The notes under the pieces: generated by a model
The model's input: the letters and a program-made list of their open reading frames with translations, nothing else
The model's database searches: none
What the model was told of the DNA's origin: nothing
Translations under genes and position numbers: made by a program
Assembly (NCBI RefSeq): GCF_007981265.1
Contig: NZ_CP034363.1
Span: 620,001-684,000, forward strand
Reading direction: 5' to 3'
From: Pantoea sp. CCBC3-3-1
GTDB lineage: Bacteria > Pseudomonadota > Gammaproteobacteria > Enterobacterales > Enterobacteriaceae
Length of the DNA stretch: 64,000 bases
Shown: one piece after another, positions 16,837 to 25,761 of the stretch
Position numbering within the stretch: position 1 is the stretch's first letter
Layout: each line of letters opens with the position of its first letter

Positions 16837-17423
16837 AGATAATTTACGATTAAGGGATCGGCGTTCCCTGAGAAAAAATGCGGCAATCCCTTCAGATAAT
16901 AGACGGTCTGCTCCGACAACGTCATCCGCCTGTCACAGCGGGCGATTTACACTGTGGTCTGCTGAGAAGGCGCGGTGATGGCGAAAAATGACACATCAGT
17001 GAAGTTTTAACACACTATTGGCCTGTCATAACGAAATACTTTAGCGTTAATTTATCATAAATGTCTGTTATATCAGCGAATGTCGGGTATGCTGGCGTAA
17101 TGAATGTGAAATTAATCTAATTTATTTCTCAAGATTACTTGATTTATCTACGCGCGTAGATACAATGCATGCACGTCAAAAAATCACCGTGTCGATGCCT
17201 GTCAGCGCAGTGAAAGGTCAACTTTGTTTCCCGTATACATATGATTGGTTAATCAAAACCAACGGCCGGGAAGCTTACAGAACAGAGTCCAACACCAGGG
17301 AACCCGTTACTGACCTTTAACTATGGCTCAGCAAAAGAGCGTCCTCACTGATGCATTTCCCGGCGATCCGGGGGCGAGCCAGTGAAGGCGAAACAGACCT
17401 CTTAACATCAGGGATTTTTTTTC
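16837..17423. other. Long intergenic region with promoter sites
   Basis: This 590-bp stretch has no supported gene. It probably holds divergent promoters for the phosphatase and the transporter gene. It contains the 18-bp palindrome listed separately and a strongly AT-rich segment around 17020-17140. Confidence 0.6.
17145..17162. promoter_or_regulatory. Perfect 18-bp palindrome, candidate LacI-family operator
   Basis: TATCTACGCGCGTAGATA is a perfect inverted repeat with a CG centre, as usual for LacI-family operators. It lies about 260 bp upstream of the MFS start in the region that would drive transporter, LacI regulator and nucleoside hydrolase. The LacI regulator at 18863 is the natural candidate to bind it. 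Confidence 0.55.
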
Positions 17424-18812
17424 ATGTCCACACCTCAAAGCATCCGGCCAGCGGCATCTTCTGCCTGTTCTGCCGCCGATGAACGTCTGGCCACCACGGA
17501 AGGGCGCAAGGATTTCTGGCGGGCGACCGTCTCTTGCTGGCTTGGCACGGCGATGGAGTATGCAGATTTTGCGTTGTACGGTCTCGCTGCCGGTATCATC
17601 TTTGGCGACGTTTTCTTTCCTGAAGCCACGCCTGCCATGGCGCTACTCTCCAGTTTTGCAACCTGGTCCGTTGGCTTTATCGCCCGGCCTATCGGCGCGC
17701 TGTTTTTCGGCTGGCTGGGCGATCGTAAAGGGCGTAAAGCGGTGATGATCACCACCATCATTCTGATGGGGGCTTCGACCACCTTAATTGGCCTGATCCC
17801 CAGCTATGCGTCAATTGGCGTGTGGGCACCGGCCTGTCTGGTGCTGTTGCGGTTTAGCCAGGGGTTTGGCGCGGGTGCCGAGTTGTCCGGTGGCACGGTG
17901 ATGCTGGGAGAATATGCCCCTGCTGAGAAACGCGGGCTGGTATCGTCGATTATCGCGCTGGGATCGAACAGCGGCACGCTGTTGGCCTCGCTGGTCTGGC
18001 TGATCGTGGTACAGATGGATCCTCAGCAGTTGCAGGCGTGGGGCTGGCGAATCCCGTTCCTGTGCAGCTCGCTGATCGCGCTGGTTGCCTTGTGGATCCG
18101 CCGCCATTTGAAAGAAACCCCGGTGTTTGAGCGCAAAAATGCCGAGATGCAGGCGGTACGTGAAGGCAAGCTGGTGTCTTACCATCCGCAAGCGCCACGC
18201 AGCCTGTGGCAGCGTAGCCGGGCGTTTCTGGTGATGCTGGGTTTACGCATCGGCGAAAACGGGCCTTCCTACCTCGCGCAGGGCTTTATGATTGGTTATG
18301 TGGTCAAAGTATTAGCGGTAGATAAATCGGTCGCCACTACAGCGGTGCTGATCGCCTCGCTGCTGGGCTTCCTGATTATTCCTTTTGCTGGCTGGCTTTC
18401 CGACCGTTTCGGCCGTCGCATAACCTATCGCTGGTTCTGCTTGCTGTTAATTATCTATGCCTTCCCGGCCTTTATGCTGCTGGATTCTCGTGAGCCGATC
18501 GTGGTGATGGCAACCATTGTTGTCGGGATGGGGCTGGCCTCGCTGGGTATCTATGGCGTGCAGGCGGCCTGGGGCGTGGAGATGTTTGGCGTAAAACATC
18601 GCTACACTAAAATGGCAACGGCAAAAGAGCTGGGGTCAATTTTGTCTGGCGGTACCGCGCCGCTGGTAGCCGCCGCGCTGCTTTCCTGGACGGGTCACTG
18701 GTGGCCAATTGCCACCTATTTCGCGGTGATGGCGACAATTGGTTTCCTGACCACCTTTGTGGCACCGGAAACGCGAGGTCGCGATCTCAATGCCCCGGAA
18801 GATGCTATTTAA
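17424..18812 (+). CDS. MFS transporter (MHS/metabolite:H+ symporter type)
   Basis: 462 residues, twelve predicted TM helices. The signatures GWLGDRKGRKAVM (loop 2-3), RFSQGFGAGAELSG and GWLSDRFGRR (loop 8-9) are those of the ProP/ShiA/KgtP-like metabolite:proton symporter group. The first about 30 residues are soluble. The downstream LacI regulator and nucleoside hydrolase suggest a purine or pyrimidine nucleoside or related metabolite as substrate, which is inference only. Confidence 0.85.
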   Translation: MSTPQSIRPAASSACSAADERLATTEGRKDFWRATVSCWLGTAMEYADFALYGLAAGIIFGDVFFPEATPAMALLSSFATWSVGFIARPIGALFFGWLGDRKGRKAVMITTIILMGASTTLIGLIPSYASIGVWAPACLVLLRFSQGFGAGAELSGGTVMLGEYAPAEKRGLVSSIIALGSNSGTLLASLVWLIVVQMDPQQLQAWGWRIPFLCSSLIALVALWIRRHLKETPVFERKNAEMQAVREGKLVSYHPQAPRSLWQRSRAFLVMLGLRIGENGPSYLAQGFMIGYVVKVLAVDKSVATTAVLIASLLGFLIIPFAGWLSDRFGRRITYRWFCLLLIIYAFPAFMLLDSREPIVVMATIVVGMGLASLGIYGVQAAWGVEMFGVKHRYTKMATAKELGSILSGGTAPLVAAALLSWTGHWWPIATYFAVMATIGFLTTFVAPETRGRDLNAPEDAI

Positions 18813-18862
18813 GCAGTAATGCGGACCGGGCTGCCGGTTCGCGCAATCAATGAGGTGAAACC

Positions 18863-19891
18863 TTGGCAAAAAACATTCATCGCGCCACCCGGGTCGATGT
18901 CGCCAGAGAGGCCGGAACCTCCGTAGCGGTGGTCAGCTACGTTATCAATAATGGCCCGAGGCCGGTAGCAGATGCGACCCGGCTTCGCGTGTTGGCAGCG
19001 GTACAAAAGACTGGCTATCGACCTAACAGCGTGGCGCGCGCCCTGGCTTCCGGCACCAGCAAAACCTACGGGCTGGTGGTGCCGAATATCGGCAACGCTT
19101 TTGTCGCTTCTTTCGCGCATGCTCTACAGCAGGAAGCGCTAAATAACGGCATGGTGATGCTGCTGGGCGACGCGGGCGACTGCCGCAAGCGCGAGCTGGA
19201 GCTGATTAACAACCTGCTCAGCCAGCAGGTAGACGGCCTGTTTTACAACAGCGTCGATCGTCATCCCTATATCGATGTTATTCAGGCCAGCGGCACGCCG
19301 CTGGTGATGCTTGACCGCGTCGATCCTGCTTTGAACGTCAATATCCTGCGTGTGGACGAGCGTGAAGCGGCGCACCAGGTAACGGCGCACTTGCTGAGTC
19401 ACGGCTATCAGGACGTCGGCATCATCAGTGGGCCGCCGGAGATGTTCAACGCGCAGGATCGCCTCGCAGGTTGGCGACAGGCGTTGCAGGACTTTGGCGT
19501 GCGTGAGCGGGCAGAGTGGATTTTCCCGGCAGCCTATACCCGTGAAGGGGGTTATCACGCAGCAAAAGAAATGTTGCGGGGACCGCTGCCGCGTGCGCTA
19601 TTTGCCTCTAACGAAATGCAGGCGATTGGGTGTATCCGTGCTCTGGCAGAACATCATATCGCTGTGCCGCAGCAGGTTGCACTGGTCTGTTTTAACGGCA
19701 CGGATCAGGCGGCTTTTCACGTTCCCTCTTTAACGACAGTACGGCAACCGGTCGAAGCGATGGCAAAAGCGGCACTCGCGATGCTCGCGCAACCCGGAAA
19801 TGAAGTGCACCTGAGCGAATTTTCTCACCAGCTACAGCTTGGCGAATCCTGTGGCTGTTTCCTTACCGCCAGCCGCGATGCGGCAAGTTAA
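18863..19891 (+). CDS. LacI family transcriptional regulator
   Basis: 342 residues from TTG 18863 with GAGGTG eight bases upstream. The N-terminal helix-turn-helix and hinge read ATRVDVAREAGTSVAVVSYV and YRPNSVARALASG. Then comes a periplasmic-binding-like ligand domain (TYGLVVPNIGNAFV, VDGLFYNSVDR, MLDRVDP). It lies between the transporter and nucleoside hydrolase genes and probably regulates both, through the palindrome at 17145. The ligand is not known; the hydrolase points to a nucleoside or sugar. Confidence 0.92.
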   Translation: MAKNIHRATRVDVAREAGTSVAVVSYVINNGPRPVADATRLRVLAAVQKTGYRPNSVARALASGTSKTYGLVVPNIGNAFVASFAHALQQEALNNGMVMLLGDAGDCRKRELELINNLLSQQVDGLFYNSVDRHPYIDVIQASGTPLVMLDRVDPALNVNILRVDEREAAHQVTAHLLSHGYQDVGIISGPPEMFNAQDRLAGWRQALQDFGVRERAEWIFPAAYTREGGYHAAKEMLRGPLPRALFASNEMQAIGCIRALAEHHIAVPQQVALVCFNGTDQAAFHVPSLTTVRQPVEAMAKAALAMLAQPGNEVHLSEFSHQLQLGESCGCFLTASRDAAS

Positions 19892-19898
19892 GATAAAA

Positions 19899-20876
19899 AT
19901 GAAAAGAGTCATTATTGATTGCGATCCGGGAAATGGGATTACCGGAGCGAACGTTGACGACGGTCTGGCGATAGCGCTGGCGCTCGGTTCACCGGGCCTT
20001 TCCGTCGAGCTGATTACCACCGTGGCAGGCAACACGCCCAGTGAAACGGGCTTTAACGTAGCGAAAGATTTGGTTGAGCAACTGGGACTGGATGTGCCGG
20101 TACGCAAAGGTGCTGACCGGGCGCTGGTTGAGCCGTCGGAGCCATGGCGGGAGGCGCTTGATAACCGGGTTCATCAGTCAAAGCTGGCGCATCTGTGGCA
20201 GGGCGTGCGTCAACCACAGGCGTACAGCGCGCCGGATGAAGAGGCGGCAGATGCCATCGGCAGGCTGATTTGCGCCAATCCGGGCAAGATAACGCTGGTG
20301 GCTATCGGGCCGCTGACCAACGTGGCGCGGGCGTTAGATCGTTATCCGCAGATGGCGGAAGCGGTGCAGGAAATCGCGATTATGGGCGGCGTTTTTGCGC
20401 TGGATGACTTTATTAAGGACACCAATTTTGGCCTCGATCCGGAAGCGGCGCAGCGTGTTCTGACCTGCGGTGCCACTATCACGCTGGTGCCGATGGATGT
20501 CACGACCCGGACGCTGATGACGCACCGCGACCTGGACAGGATCCAGAAGCTGGATACGCCGCTGGCGAAGTTTGTCTGTGAAACCTTCAGGCCGTGGCTC
20601 GACTATTCCATTCAGACGCGCAAGCTTCCGGGCTGCTGGATCCACGATGCGCTGGTCATTGCCTGGCTGATCAATCAGCAGGTGGCAACGGCGGCAGACT
20701 ACTACGTGAATGTGGAACTGCGGCCCGGCATGACGCGCGGCAAGTCCTGGCGTTATCGGCTGCCGCTGCGGGTTGATATTGCCGTGGGTGAGACAACGGG
20801 CGGCATGGTACACGTGCTGAAAACGGTGGATAACAAACTGCTGCTGAACATGCTGGAACAGGCGTTAGCGAAGTGA
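19899..20876 (+). CDS. Nucleoside hydrolase family protein
   Basis: 325 residues from ATG 19899, seven bases after the LacI stop. The calcium-site motif CDPGNGITGANVDDGLA near residue 8 carries the DxD...DD pattern of nucleoside hydrolases. NTPSETGFNVAKDL, the AIGPLTN segment and IMGGVF follow, and the C-terminal CWIHDALV holds the conserved His-Asp. It would release base and ribose from nucleosides. The extra residues between GNG and DDG are seen in a subgroup of the family. It is the last gene of the cluster. Confidence 0.88.
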   Translation: MKRVIIDCDPGNGITGANVDDGLAIALALGSPGLSVELITTVAGNTPSETGFNVAKDLVEQLGLDVPVRKGADRALVEPSEPWREALDNRVHQSKLAHLWQGVRQPQAYSAPDEEAADAIGRLICANPGKITLVAIGPLTNVARALDRYPQMAEAVQEIAIMGGVFALDDFIKDTNFGLDPEAAQRVLTCGATITLVPMDVTTRTLMTHRDLDRIQKLDTPLAKFVCETFRPWLDYSIQTRKLPGCWIHDALVIAWLINQQVATAADYYVNVELRPGMTRGKSWRYRLPLRVDIAVGETTGGMVHVLKTVDNKLLLNMLEQALAK

Positions 20877-20880
20877 TTTT

Positions 20881-20902
20881 AAGGCCCGCGATGGCGGGCC
20901 TT
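20881..20902. terminator. Terminator hairpin after nucleoside hydrolase
   Basis: A perfect 9-bp stem AAGGCCCGC / GCGGGCCTT with a 4-base loop lies four bases after the hydrolase stop. T-rich flanks are on the left side. It may serve both directions. Confidence 0.7.
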
Positions 20903-20944
20903 AAGCTTGTTAACCGGTTGCTGGCGCGAAGATTACGTTAAGAA

Positions 20945-21286
20945 TCAGGCTACCTTGTTCTTAGCGGCTCGCTGCGTAAGAAAACGTTCTAAAGAGGTTA
21001 CGCGGCTCATCTCTTCCTGAGTGCGCGCATCGTTTTCCACTTCCCAAATATCCACGCTGTTTTGCAGGTTTAACCAAAATTCAACGCTGGTATCAAAGAC
21101 CATAGCCAGTCTGAAAGCCATATCAGGCGTCAGTTTGCGGTTGTTATTCAGTAAAGCGCTGACCGAATTACGGTGTACATTGAGCATCTCTGCTAAGTCA
21201 TTGATTTTTAGCGAAAGCGGTTCCAGGTATTCGTATAACAAAATATCGCCTGGGGTGGTGGGCTTACGTGTCGCTTGTTTCATCAT
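20945..21286 (-). CDS. higA: HigA family antitoxin
   Basis: 113 residues from ATG 21286; the ATG at 21283 is equally possible. It is an XRE-type helix-turn-helix protein with HigA signature: PTTPGDILLYEYLEPLSLKI, DLAEMLNVHRNSVSALLNNN and DMAFRLAMVFDTSVEFWLNL. It follows the HigB gene with 78 bp between. HigA binds and neutralises HigB and represses the operon. The toxin-first order is the classical higBA arrangement. Confidence 0.9.
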   Translation of the reverse strand: MMKQATRKPTTPGDILLYEYLEPLSLKINDLAEMLNVHRNSVSALLNNNRKLTPDMAFRLAMVFDTSVEFWLNLQNSVDIWEVENDARTQEEMSRVTSLERFLTQRAAKNKVA

Positions 21287-21364
21287 AATTTTTCTCTTTT
21301 CATAATGCTTCGCCAACTTCACGCTTTTTAGAGCGTTACAGGGCGCATCTGTAAACTCTTCCAC

Positions 21365-21673
21365 TCATTTGTGTTTTTTATAACTGTGCGGATCTAAATA
21401 AAGATCAATTGCTTTTCCTTCAATCCATTTGAAAATTAATCGGTATTGCTCATTGATGCGTATCGCAGAGTACTCACTCAGCGGAGGATGCAACTCTTCA
21501 TATCGATTACCCGGTGGCGATCGTAAGTCCTTATACGTTGTCGCAGCATTTATCAGGTCCAGTTTGCGAGCTAATGCTGACTCCAGATTTGCCGGGATTT
21601 TTTTATGCGTTTTGCCATATAAAAAATAATCTTCAAGCCATTCATCCCTAAAATTTTCAATGTTTCTCAACAT
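21365..21673 (-). CDS. higB: HigB family mRNA interferase toxin
   Basis: 102 residues, ATG at 21673 with GGAG upstream. It is a RelE-like ribosome-dependent RNase of the HigB type: LEDYFLYGKTHKKIPANLES, LDLINAATTYKDLRSPPGNR, YSAIRINEQYRLIFKW and a C-terminal LDPHSYKKHK with the usual His. It is paired with higA. A G+T-rich run of inverted TGCAC/GTGCA elements at about 21700-21745 lies upstream and could be the operator. Confidence 0.9.
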   Translation of the reverse strand: MLRNIENFRDEWLEDYFLYGKTHKKIPANLESALARKLDLINAATTYKDLRSPPGNRYEELHPPLSEYSAIRINEQYRLIFKWIEGKAIDLYLDPHSYKKHK

Positions 21674-21699
21674 CTCAGTTCACGCCTCCGCTGCGTAAT

Positions 21700-21745
21700 A
21701 ATCGCACTACTTTATTGCACTCCCGCACTGTGCGCAAGTGCAATA
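21700..21745. promoter_or_regulatory. Candidate higBA promoter/operator
   Basis: The stretch between the PepSY gene and higB contains TTGCACT and its mirror AGTGCAA plus CGCAC.GTGCG. These repeated half sites are what an autoregulated HigBA operator would show. No binding site was tested. Confidence 0.4.
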
Positions 21746-21753
21746 TAGTGAGA

Positions 21754-23271
21754 TTAGTGTTTGGCGATCCTGATGGCTCGTTGCCAGCGCAGCGCATCAA
21801 TCAGTACAAGTATTAGCAGGCTGACGCCCATTACCGGCAGGCTGAACGCCAGCGCGACGCTACAAACCAGCAGTAAAAACCTTGCGCTGAGAGAGAGCTG
21901 TCGCCAGCTGTGCAGCAGCGTATCCGCCGGATGAGGCCCGCTGCCTGCCGCAGGTCGTCGTTGCCACCACAGGCGATAACCCATCACGATCAGCAGGCAC
22001 AGCCCCAGGCCAAAGGTGGCCAGCAGCAGCTGATTAGGCAGGCCAAACAGCACGCCCATGTGAGCATCCACCCCCCAGCGCGTCAGTTTTGCCAGCAACC
22101 CAAACCGGGCGAACTCAACCTTATCCACCACCGTAAAGTCATGCGGATCCACGGCTACGCTATCTACCTGCGTAGGCCAGCGGCGATCGATTTCACTGAC
22201 TGTCCAGGCTTTGTCGGCCTGCCAGGCGGGACGGATTTCTATTTTTTCAGCGTCGATCCCGGCGCTGCGGGCCGCCTTTACCACGCCATTAAACTGCGCG
22301 GGCGTGATGGCGACCGTCGCGGCGGGCATTGGCCCGGTCATATGATGCTCCACATGCTCGTCGACAGGCACAGGATGCTCTGCATGCTTGTCGGCGGTCA
22401 TATGATGCTCCGCATGTTCGTCGGCGGTCATATGATGCCCGGCATGTTCGCCAGACGTCGTCATTGCTGGCATCGCGTCCGTCATCGGCTGCATGACTGG
22501 CGGTGCCAGCGTCGTATTGACGGATGGCGTCATCCAGCCGAAATGCGCCCGCATCGACGAAATATTGTCTCCCGCCCAGCGCGACCAGGTCAGTCCGGTT
22601 GCCGAGAAAAACAGCAGGCCAGCCAGCAGCAGCAGGCCAAGGGTGATATGCCAGTGGCGCTGACGCTGGCCCGGCCCGGCTTTTCTTACCTTCTGCGATG
22701 AACGGCTGGCAGCCCAGAGCAGCACGCCACCCAACGCGGCAACCCACAGCCAGCTGGCGGCAAGTTCGCTGTAGTTTCTGCCGAGATCGCCCAGCAACAG
22801 GTTGCGGTGCAGATAATCCAGCCAGGTCCGTAACGGCAGCACGCCGCTGGTGCCATAAACCGGCAGCATGCCACGGATCTCAAGCGTGCCGGGATCGACA
22901 AACACCGCCGTCGATTCCGAAGGCCCGGATTCAGGCGTAATAAACATTACGCGGGTCGTCTCGCCGACGGCGGGTGCCGGGCGTACCGCTGAAATCCTGA
23001 TGCCGGGACCCACAAAGTTTTGCGCCGTCCGCACCTGGTCGGCCAGTGATTTTGCGGGCACCTTGCTGGGTGTAAACAGCTGGTGGGCATACAGCGCGTT
23101 TTCCAGCTGCGGGGTCAGTACATATAAGGTGCCGGTCAGGGCGGCAATAAAGATAAAAGGGCCAATGAACAGGCCAATATAGAAGTGAAGACGACGTAGT
23201 AAGGGCAGAAGCGCGCTGCGGGTGTTTTCCACGCGCGCCGGCTGCGCCAGAATTTTTTCTGACATAGTCAT
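21754..23271 (-). CDS. PepSY domain membrane protein with His-rich insert
   Basis: 505 residues; ATG 23271 or 23265. It has an N-terminal TM helix (LHFYIGLFIGPFIFIAALTG), then a PepSY-like periplasmic segment, a second TM region (SWLWVAALGGVLLWAA, LLLLAGLLFFSATGLTW) and two more TM helices near the C-terminus. The motif LDYLHRNLLLGDLGR is typical of PepSY-associated proteins linked with iron uptake and reduction. Residues about 270-314 hold a repeated Asp/Glu-His-x-x-His array (EHAGHHM, EHAEHHM, KHAEHP, EHVEHHM) that could bind metal. It lies upstream of a DUF2946 gene in the same direction. The exact role is unknown. Confidence 0.85.
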   Translation of the reverse strand: MTMSEKILAQPARVENTRSALLPLLRRLHFYIGLFIGPFIFIAALTGTLYVLTPQLENALYAHQLFTPSKVPAKSLADQVRTAQNFVGPGIRISAVRPAPAVGETTRVMFITPESGPSESTAVFVDPGTLEIRGMLPVYGTSGVLPLRTWLDYLHRNLLLGDLGRNYSELAASWLWVAALGGVLLWAASRSSQKVRKAGPGQRQRHWHITLGLLLLAGLLFFSATGLTWSRWAGDNISSMRAHFGWMTPSVNTTLAPPVMQPMTDAMPAMTTSGEHAGHHMTADEHAEHHMTADKHAEHPVPVDEHVEHHMTGPMPAATVAITPAQFNGVVKAARSAGIDAEKIEIRPAWQADKAWTVSEIDRRWPTQVDSVAVDPHDFTVVDKVEFARFGLLAKLTRWGVDAHMGVLFGLPNQLLLATFGLGLCLLIVMGYRLWWQRRPAAGSGPHPADTLLHSWRQLSLSARFLLLVCSVALAFSLPVMGVSLLILVLIDALRWQRAIRIAKH

Positions 23272-23341
23272 TCCATCCGCCTGAAACCAGGCATAAGCAG
23301 GTGTTGGCCGCTATTGCGACGTAATTTTATGGTCCAGATGC

Positions 23342-23746
23342 TCAGAAAATGGGCGGGGCCCGGGGATGGAAAAAACGCGGCGCAAAGCGTGAGAAGAGGG
23401 GGCGAAGCAATGGCAGAGCGGGCTGCTTTGCCGCCTGAAGCACTGACCACAGCGGCGGCAGATTATTTAAATCCAACGGCAGATGCGCCAGCAGCACACA
23501 GTAGCCGCAGGCGCTGTCGTCCATCATCGACAGGGGATGGTGCGCCTGCATGCGGGCATGTTCCTGGGGCGACATCTCGGCCATTACGCAGTCTGCGTCA
23601 TGATCGGCGGGCTGATGGCTCGCCATCATCATTGCGTGGCGGGCAGGGGAAGTCGTCAGCGATTTTGAAATCACCGGCGCGATAAACAGCAGCAGTATAG
23701 CGATCAGTCCCAGCCAGGCAGCAAAACGGCTGGGCGAACGGTGCAT
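23342..23746 (-). CDS. DUF2946 domain protein
   Basis: 134 residues from ATG 23746; a TTG at 23761 would add five. An N-terminal signal or TM segment (AAWLGLIAILLLFIAPVI) is followed by a His/Met-rich stretch (HAMMMASHQPADHDADC, HARMQAHH) and the conserved CGYCVLLAH. This is the DUF2946 pattern, found beside PepSY and TonB-linked metal genes. It is co-oriented with the PepSY gene with 70 bp between, so probably one operon. A metal-binding periplasmic role is inferred from the His/Met/Cys content. Confidence 0.75.
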   Translation of the reverse strand: MHRSPSRFAAWLGLIAILLLFIAPVISKSLTTSPARHAMMMASHQPADHDADCVMAEMSPQEHARMQAHHPLSMMDDSACGYCVLLAHLPLDLNNLPPLWSVLQAAKQPALPLLRPLFSRFAPRFFHPRAPPIF

Positions 23747-23970
23747 CTGAATCAGCGACAAGCCCAGGCTTCCTCGTCATTCACGAACGTCGCAGTGTAG
23801 CAAAGTTTCTGCGTGAGATCGGATTGTGAATTGAAACGCGTGCTTACATCCTGAATTGAAGACTGACAACTGCGTCCAAATCGCTACCTTATTACATGCT
23901 ATAAACAAATACTTAACAAATACCGGTCTGCTTCGCAGACGCTTGCCTTCTGTAAGACAGGATAAACCCT

Positions 23971-25179
23971 ATGTTCAACTGGACTTCAACCCAGCGCAAT
24001 GTGGCTTTCGCCTGCTTTGCCAGCTGGATGCTGGACGCGTTCGACTTTTTTATACTGGTGTTCGTGCTGAGTGATATTGCCGCTAACTTTCATACTGAAA
24101 TTTCCGACGTTTCGCTGGCGATTATGCTGACGCTGGCGGTCAGGCCGATAGGCGCACTGCTGTTTGGTCATCTTGCCGAAAAGTATGGCCGACGGCCGAT
24201 TCTAATGGTGAATATCGTCACCTTTTCGCTGTTTGAATTACTGTCCGCCTGGTCGCCCACGCTGGCGACGTTTTTGGCTTTTCGCGTGGTCTACGGCATT
24301 GCGATGGGCGGTATCTGGGGCGTTGCGTCGTCGCTGGCGATGGAAACCATTCCCGATCGTTCACGCGGCATGATGTCCGGCATTTTTCAGGCCGGCTATC
24401 CGGCCGGTTATCTGCTGGCGTCGATCATCTTTGGGCTGTTTTACAGCATGGTTGGCTGGCGCGGCATGTTTTTAATCGGTGCTTTGCCGGTGCTGCTGCT
24501 GCCGTTTGTCTGGTTCAAAGTGCCGGAGTCACCGGTATGGCTGGCCGCCAGAGAACGAGGCGAGCGGGCATCGCTGCTGCCGGTATTACGCAGCCACTGG
24601 AAGCTTTGTCTCTGGCTGGTGTTGTTGATGGCCTGCTTTAACTTCTTCAGCCACGGCACTCAGGATCTCTACCCAACCTTCCTGAAAGTGCAGCACGGCT
24701 TCGATCCGCATACGGTCAGTATTATTGCCATTTGCTATAACATTGCGGCAATGCTGGGCGGGGTACTGTTTGGCACGCTGTCAGAGAAAATCGGCCGGAA
24801 AAAAGCGATTATCATCGCGGCGCTGCTGGCGTTGCCGGTGCTACCGCTGTGGGCGTTTTCAACCGGTTCGGTGACGATTGGGCTGGGCGCTTTCCTGATG
24901 CAGTTTATGGTGCAGGGCGCGTGGGGCGTGGTGCCGGGCTATCTGACTGAGTTAGTGCCTGCCAATACGCGAGCGGTGCTGCCGGGATTCGTTTATCAGC
25001 TGGGAAATCTGATTGCGTCGGTCAACGCCACGTTGCAGTCGCGCATTGCAGAAAGCCATGGCAATAACTATGGGCTGGCGATGGCGATAGTGGCAGGTAC
25101 GGTTGCGGTATTGATTTGCGTGCTTGTCGCTTTCGGACGCGAAACGCGGGGAATCGAACTGACCGCCCGCAACAAGTAG
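23971..25179 (+). CDS. MFS transporter (NanT/lactate-permease-like)
   Basis: 402 residues, twelve TM helices. The N-terminal CFASWMLDAFDFFILVFVLS, GHLAEKYGRRPI, FRVVYGIAMGGIWGVASSL and GTLSEKIGRKKA match the MFS group that includes sialate and monocarboxylate carriers. No catabolic genes are next to it, so the substrate stays open. Upstream of the start there is about 200 bp with the promoter. Confidence 0.85.
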   Translation: MFNWTSTQRNVAFACFASWMLDAFDFFILVFVLSDIAANFHTEISDVSLAIMLTLAVRPIGALLFGHLAEKYGRRPILMVNIVTFSLFELLSAWSPTLATFLAFRVVYGIAMGGIWGVASSLAMETIPDRSRGMMSGIFQAGYPAGYLLASIIFGLFYSMVGWRGMFLIGALPVLLLPFVWFKVPESPVWLAARERGERASLLPVLRSHWKLCLWLVLLMACFNFFSHGTQDLYPTFLKVQHGFDPHTVSIIAICYNIAAMLGGVLFGTLSEKIGRKKAIIIAALLALPVLPLWAFSTGSVTIGLGAFLMQFMVQGAWGVVPGYLTELVPANTRAVLPGFVYQLGNLIASVNATLQSRIAESHGNNYGLAMAIVAGTVAVLICVLVAFGRETRGIELTARNK

Positions 25180-25222
25180 GTTATTCAGGGCGGCTGGCAA
25201 ATGCGCCCTGAATCCGACGCCC

Positions 25223-25690
25223 TTATTCAGGCAGCTGACAGACATCTACCCAGGTTGCTTCAGTCAGCTCTGCCATCAACGCTGGCGCGATGCGTACCGC
25301 GCTAAAAATTGAACCGGCGGCGGGCAACACCTCTGCGAAATCTTTTAGCGATACGTCGCAAAAAACCTGCAAAGGCGTTTCCAACCCGAAAGGGCAGACG
25401 CCGCCCACCGGGTGACCGGTCCAGCTCACCACTTCGTCGGTGCTGAGCATGCGTGCTTTTGCGCCCAGCATGGCTTTCAGTTTGCGGTTATCAAGGCGCG
25501 CATCGCCGCGTGTCACAATCAGCACAACCCGATCTTTCACCTTCAGCGAGAGCGTTTTCGCTATCTGGCCGGGCTTAACGTGATGGGCGCGGGCGGCCAG
25601 CTCAACGGTGGCGGTGCTTTCGGCCAGCTCAATAATACCAATATCAGGTGCGCGCTCGGCAAAAAACTGCCGTACAGACTCCAGGCTCAT
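25223..25690 (-). CDS. YbaK/EbsC family aminoacyl-tRNA deacylase-like protein
   Basis: 155 residues from ATG 25690 with GGGAG upstream; a longer frame exists but has no support. The family features are MSLESVRQFFAERAPDI, the KPGQIAKTLSLKV segment with a conserved Lys, GHPVGGVCPFGL and VSLKDF. Proteins of this family hydrolyse mischarged tRNA such as Cys-tRNAPro or Ala-tRNAPro. The precise subfamily is not assigned. Confidence 0.85.
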   Translation of the reverse strand: MSLESVRQFFAERAPDIGIIELAESTATVELAARAHHVKPGQIAKTLSLKVKDRVVLIVTRGDARLDNRKLKAMLGAKARMLSTDEVVSWTGHPVGGVCPFGLETPLQVFCDVSLKDFAEVLPAAGSIFSAVRIAPALMAELTEATWVDVCQLPE

Positions 25691-25761
25691 GCTTATCTCC
25701 CTCATTTTGAGGCGATAACGCTGCCACAGAGAAGCCGGGCTGTAAACGGATGGAGAAAAAA

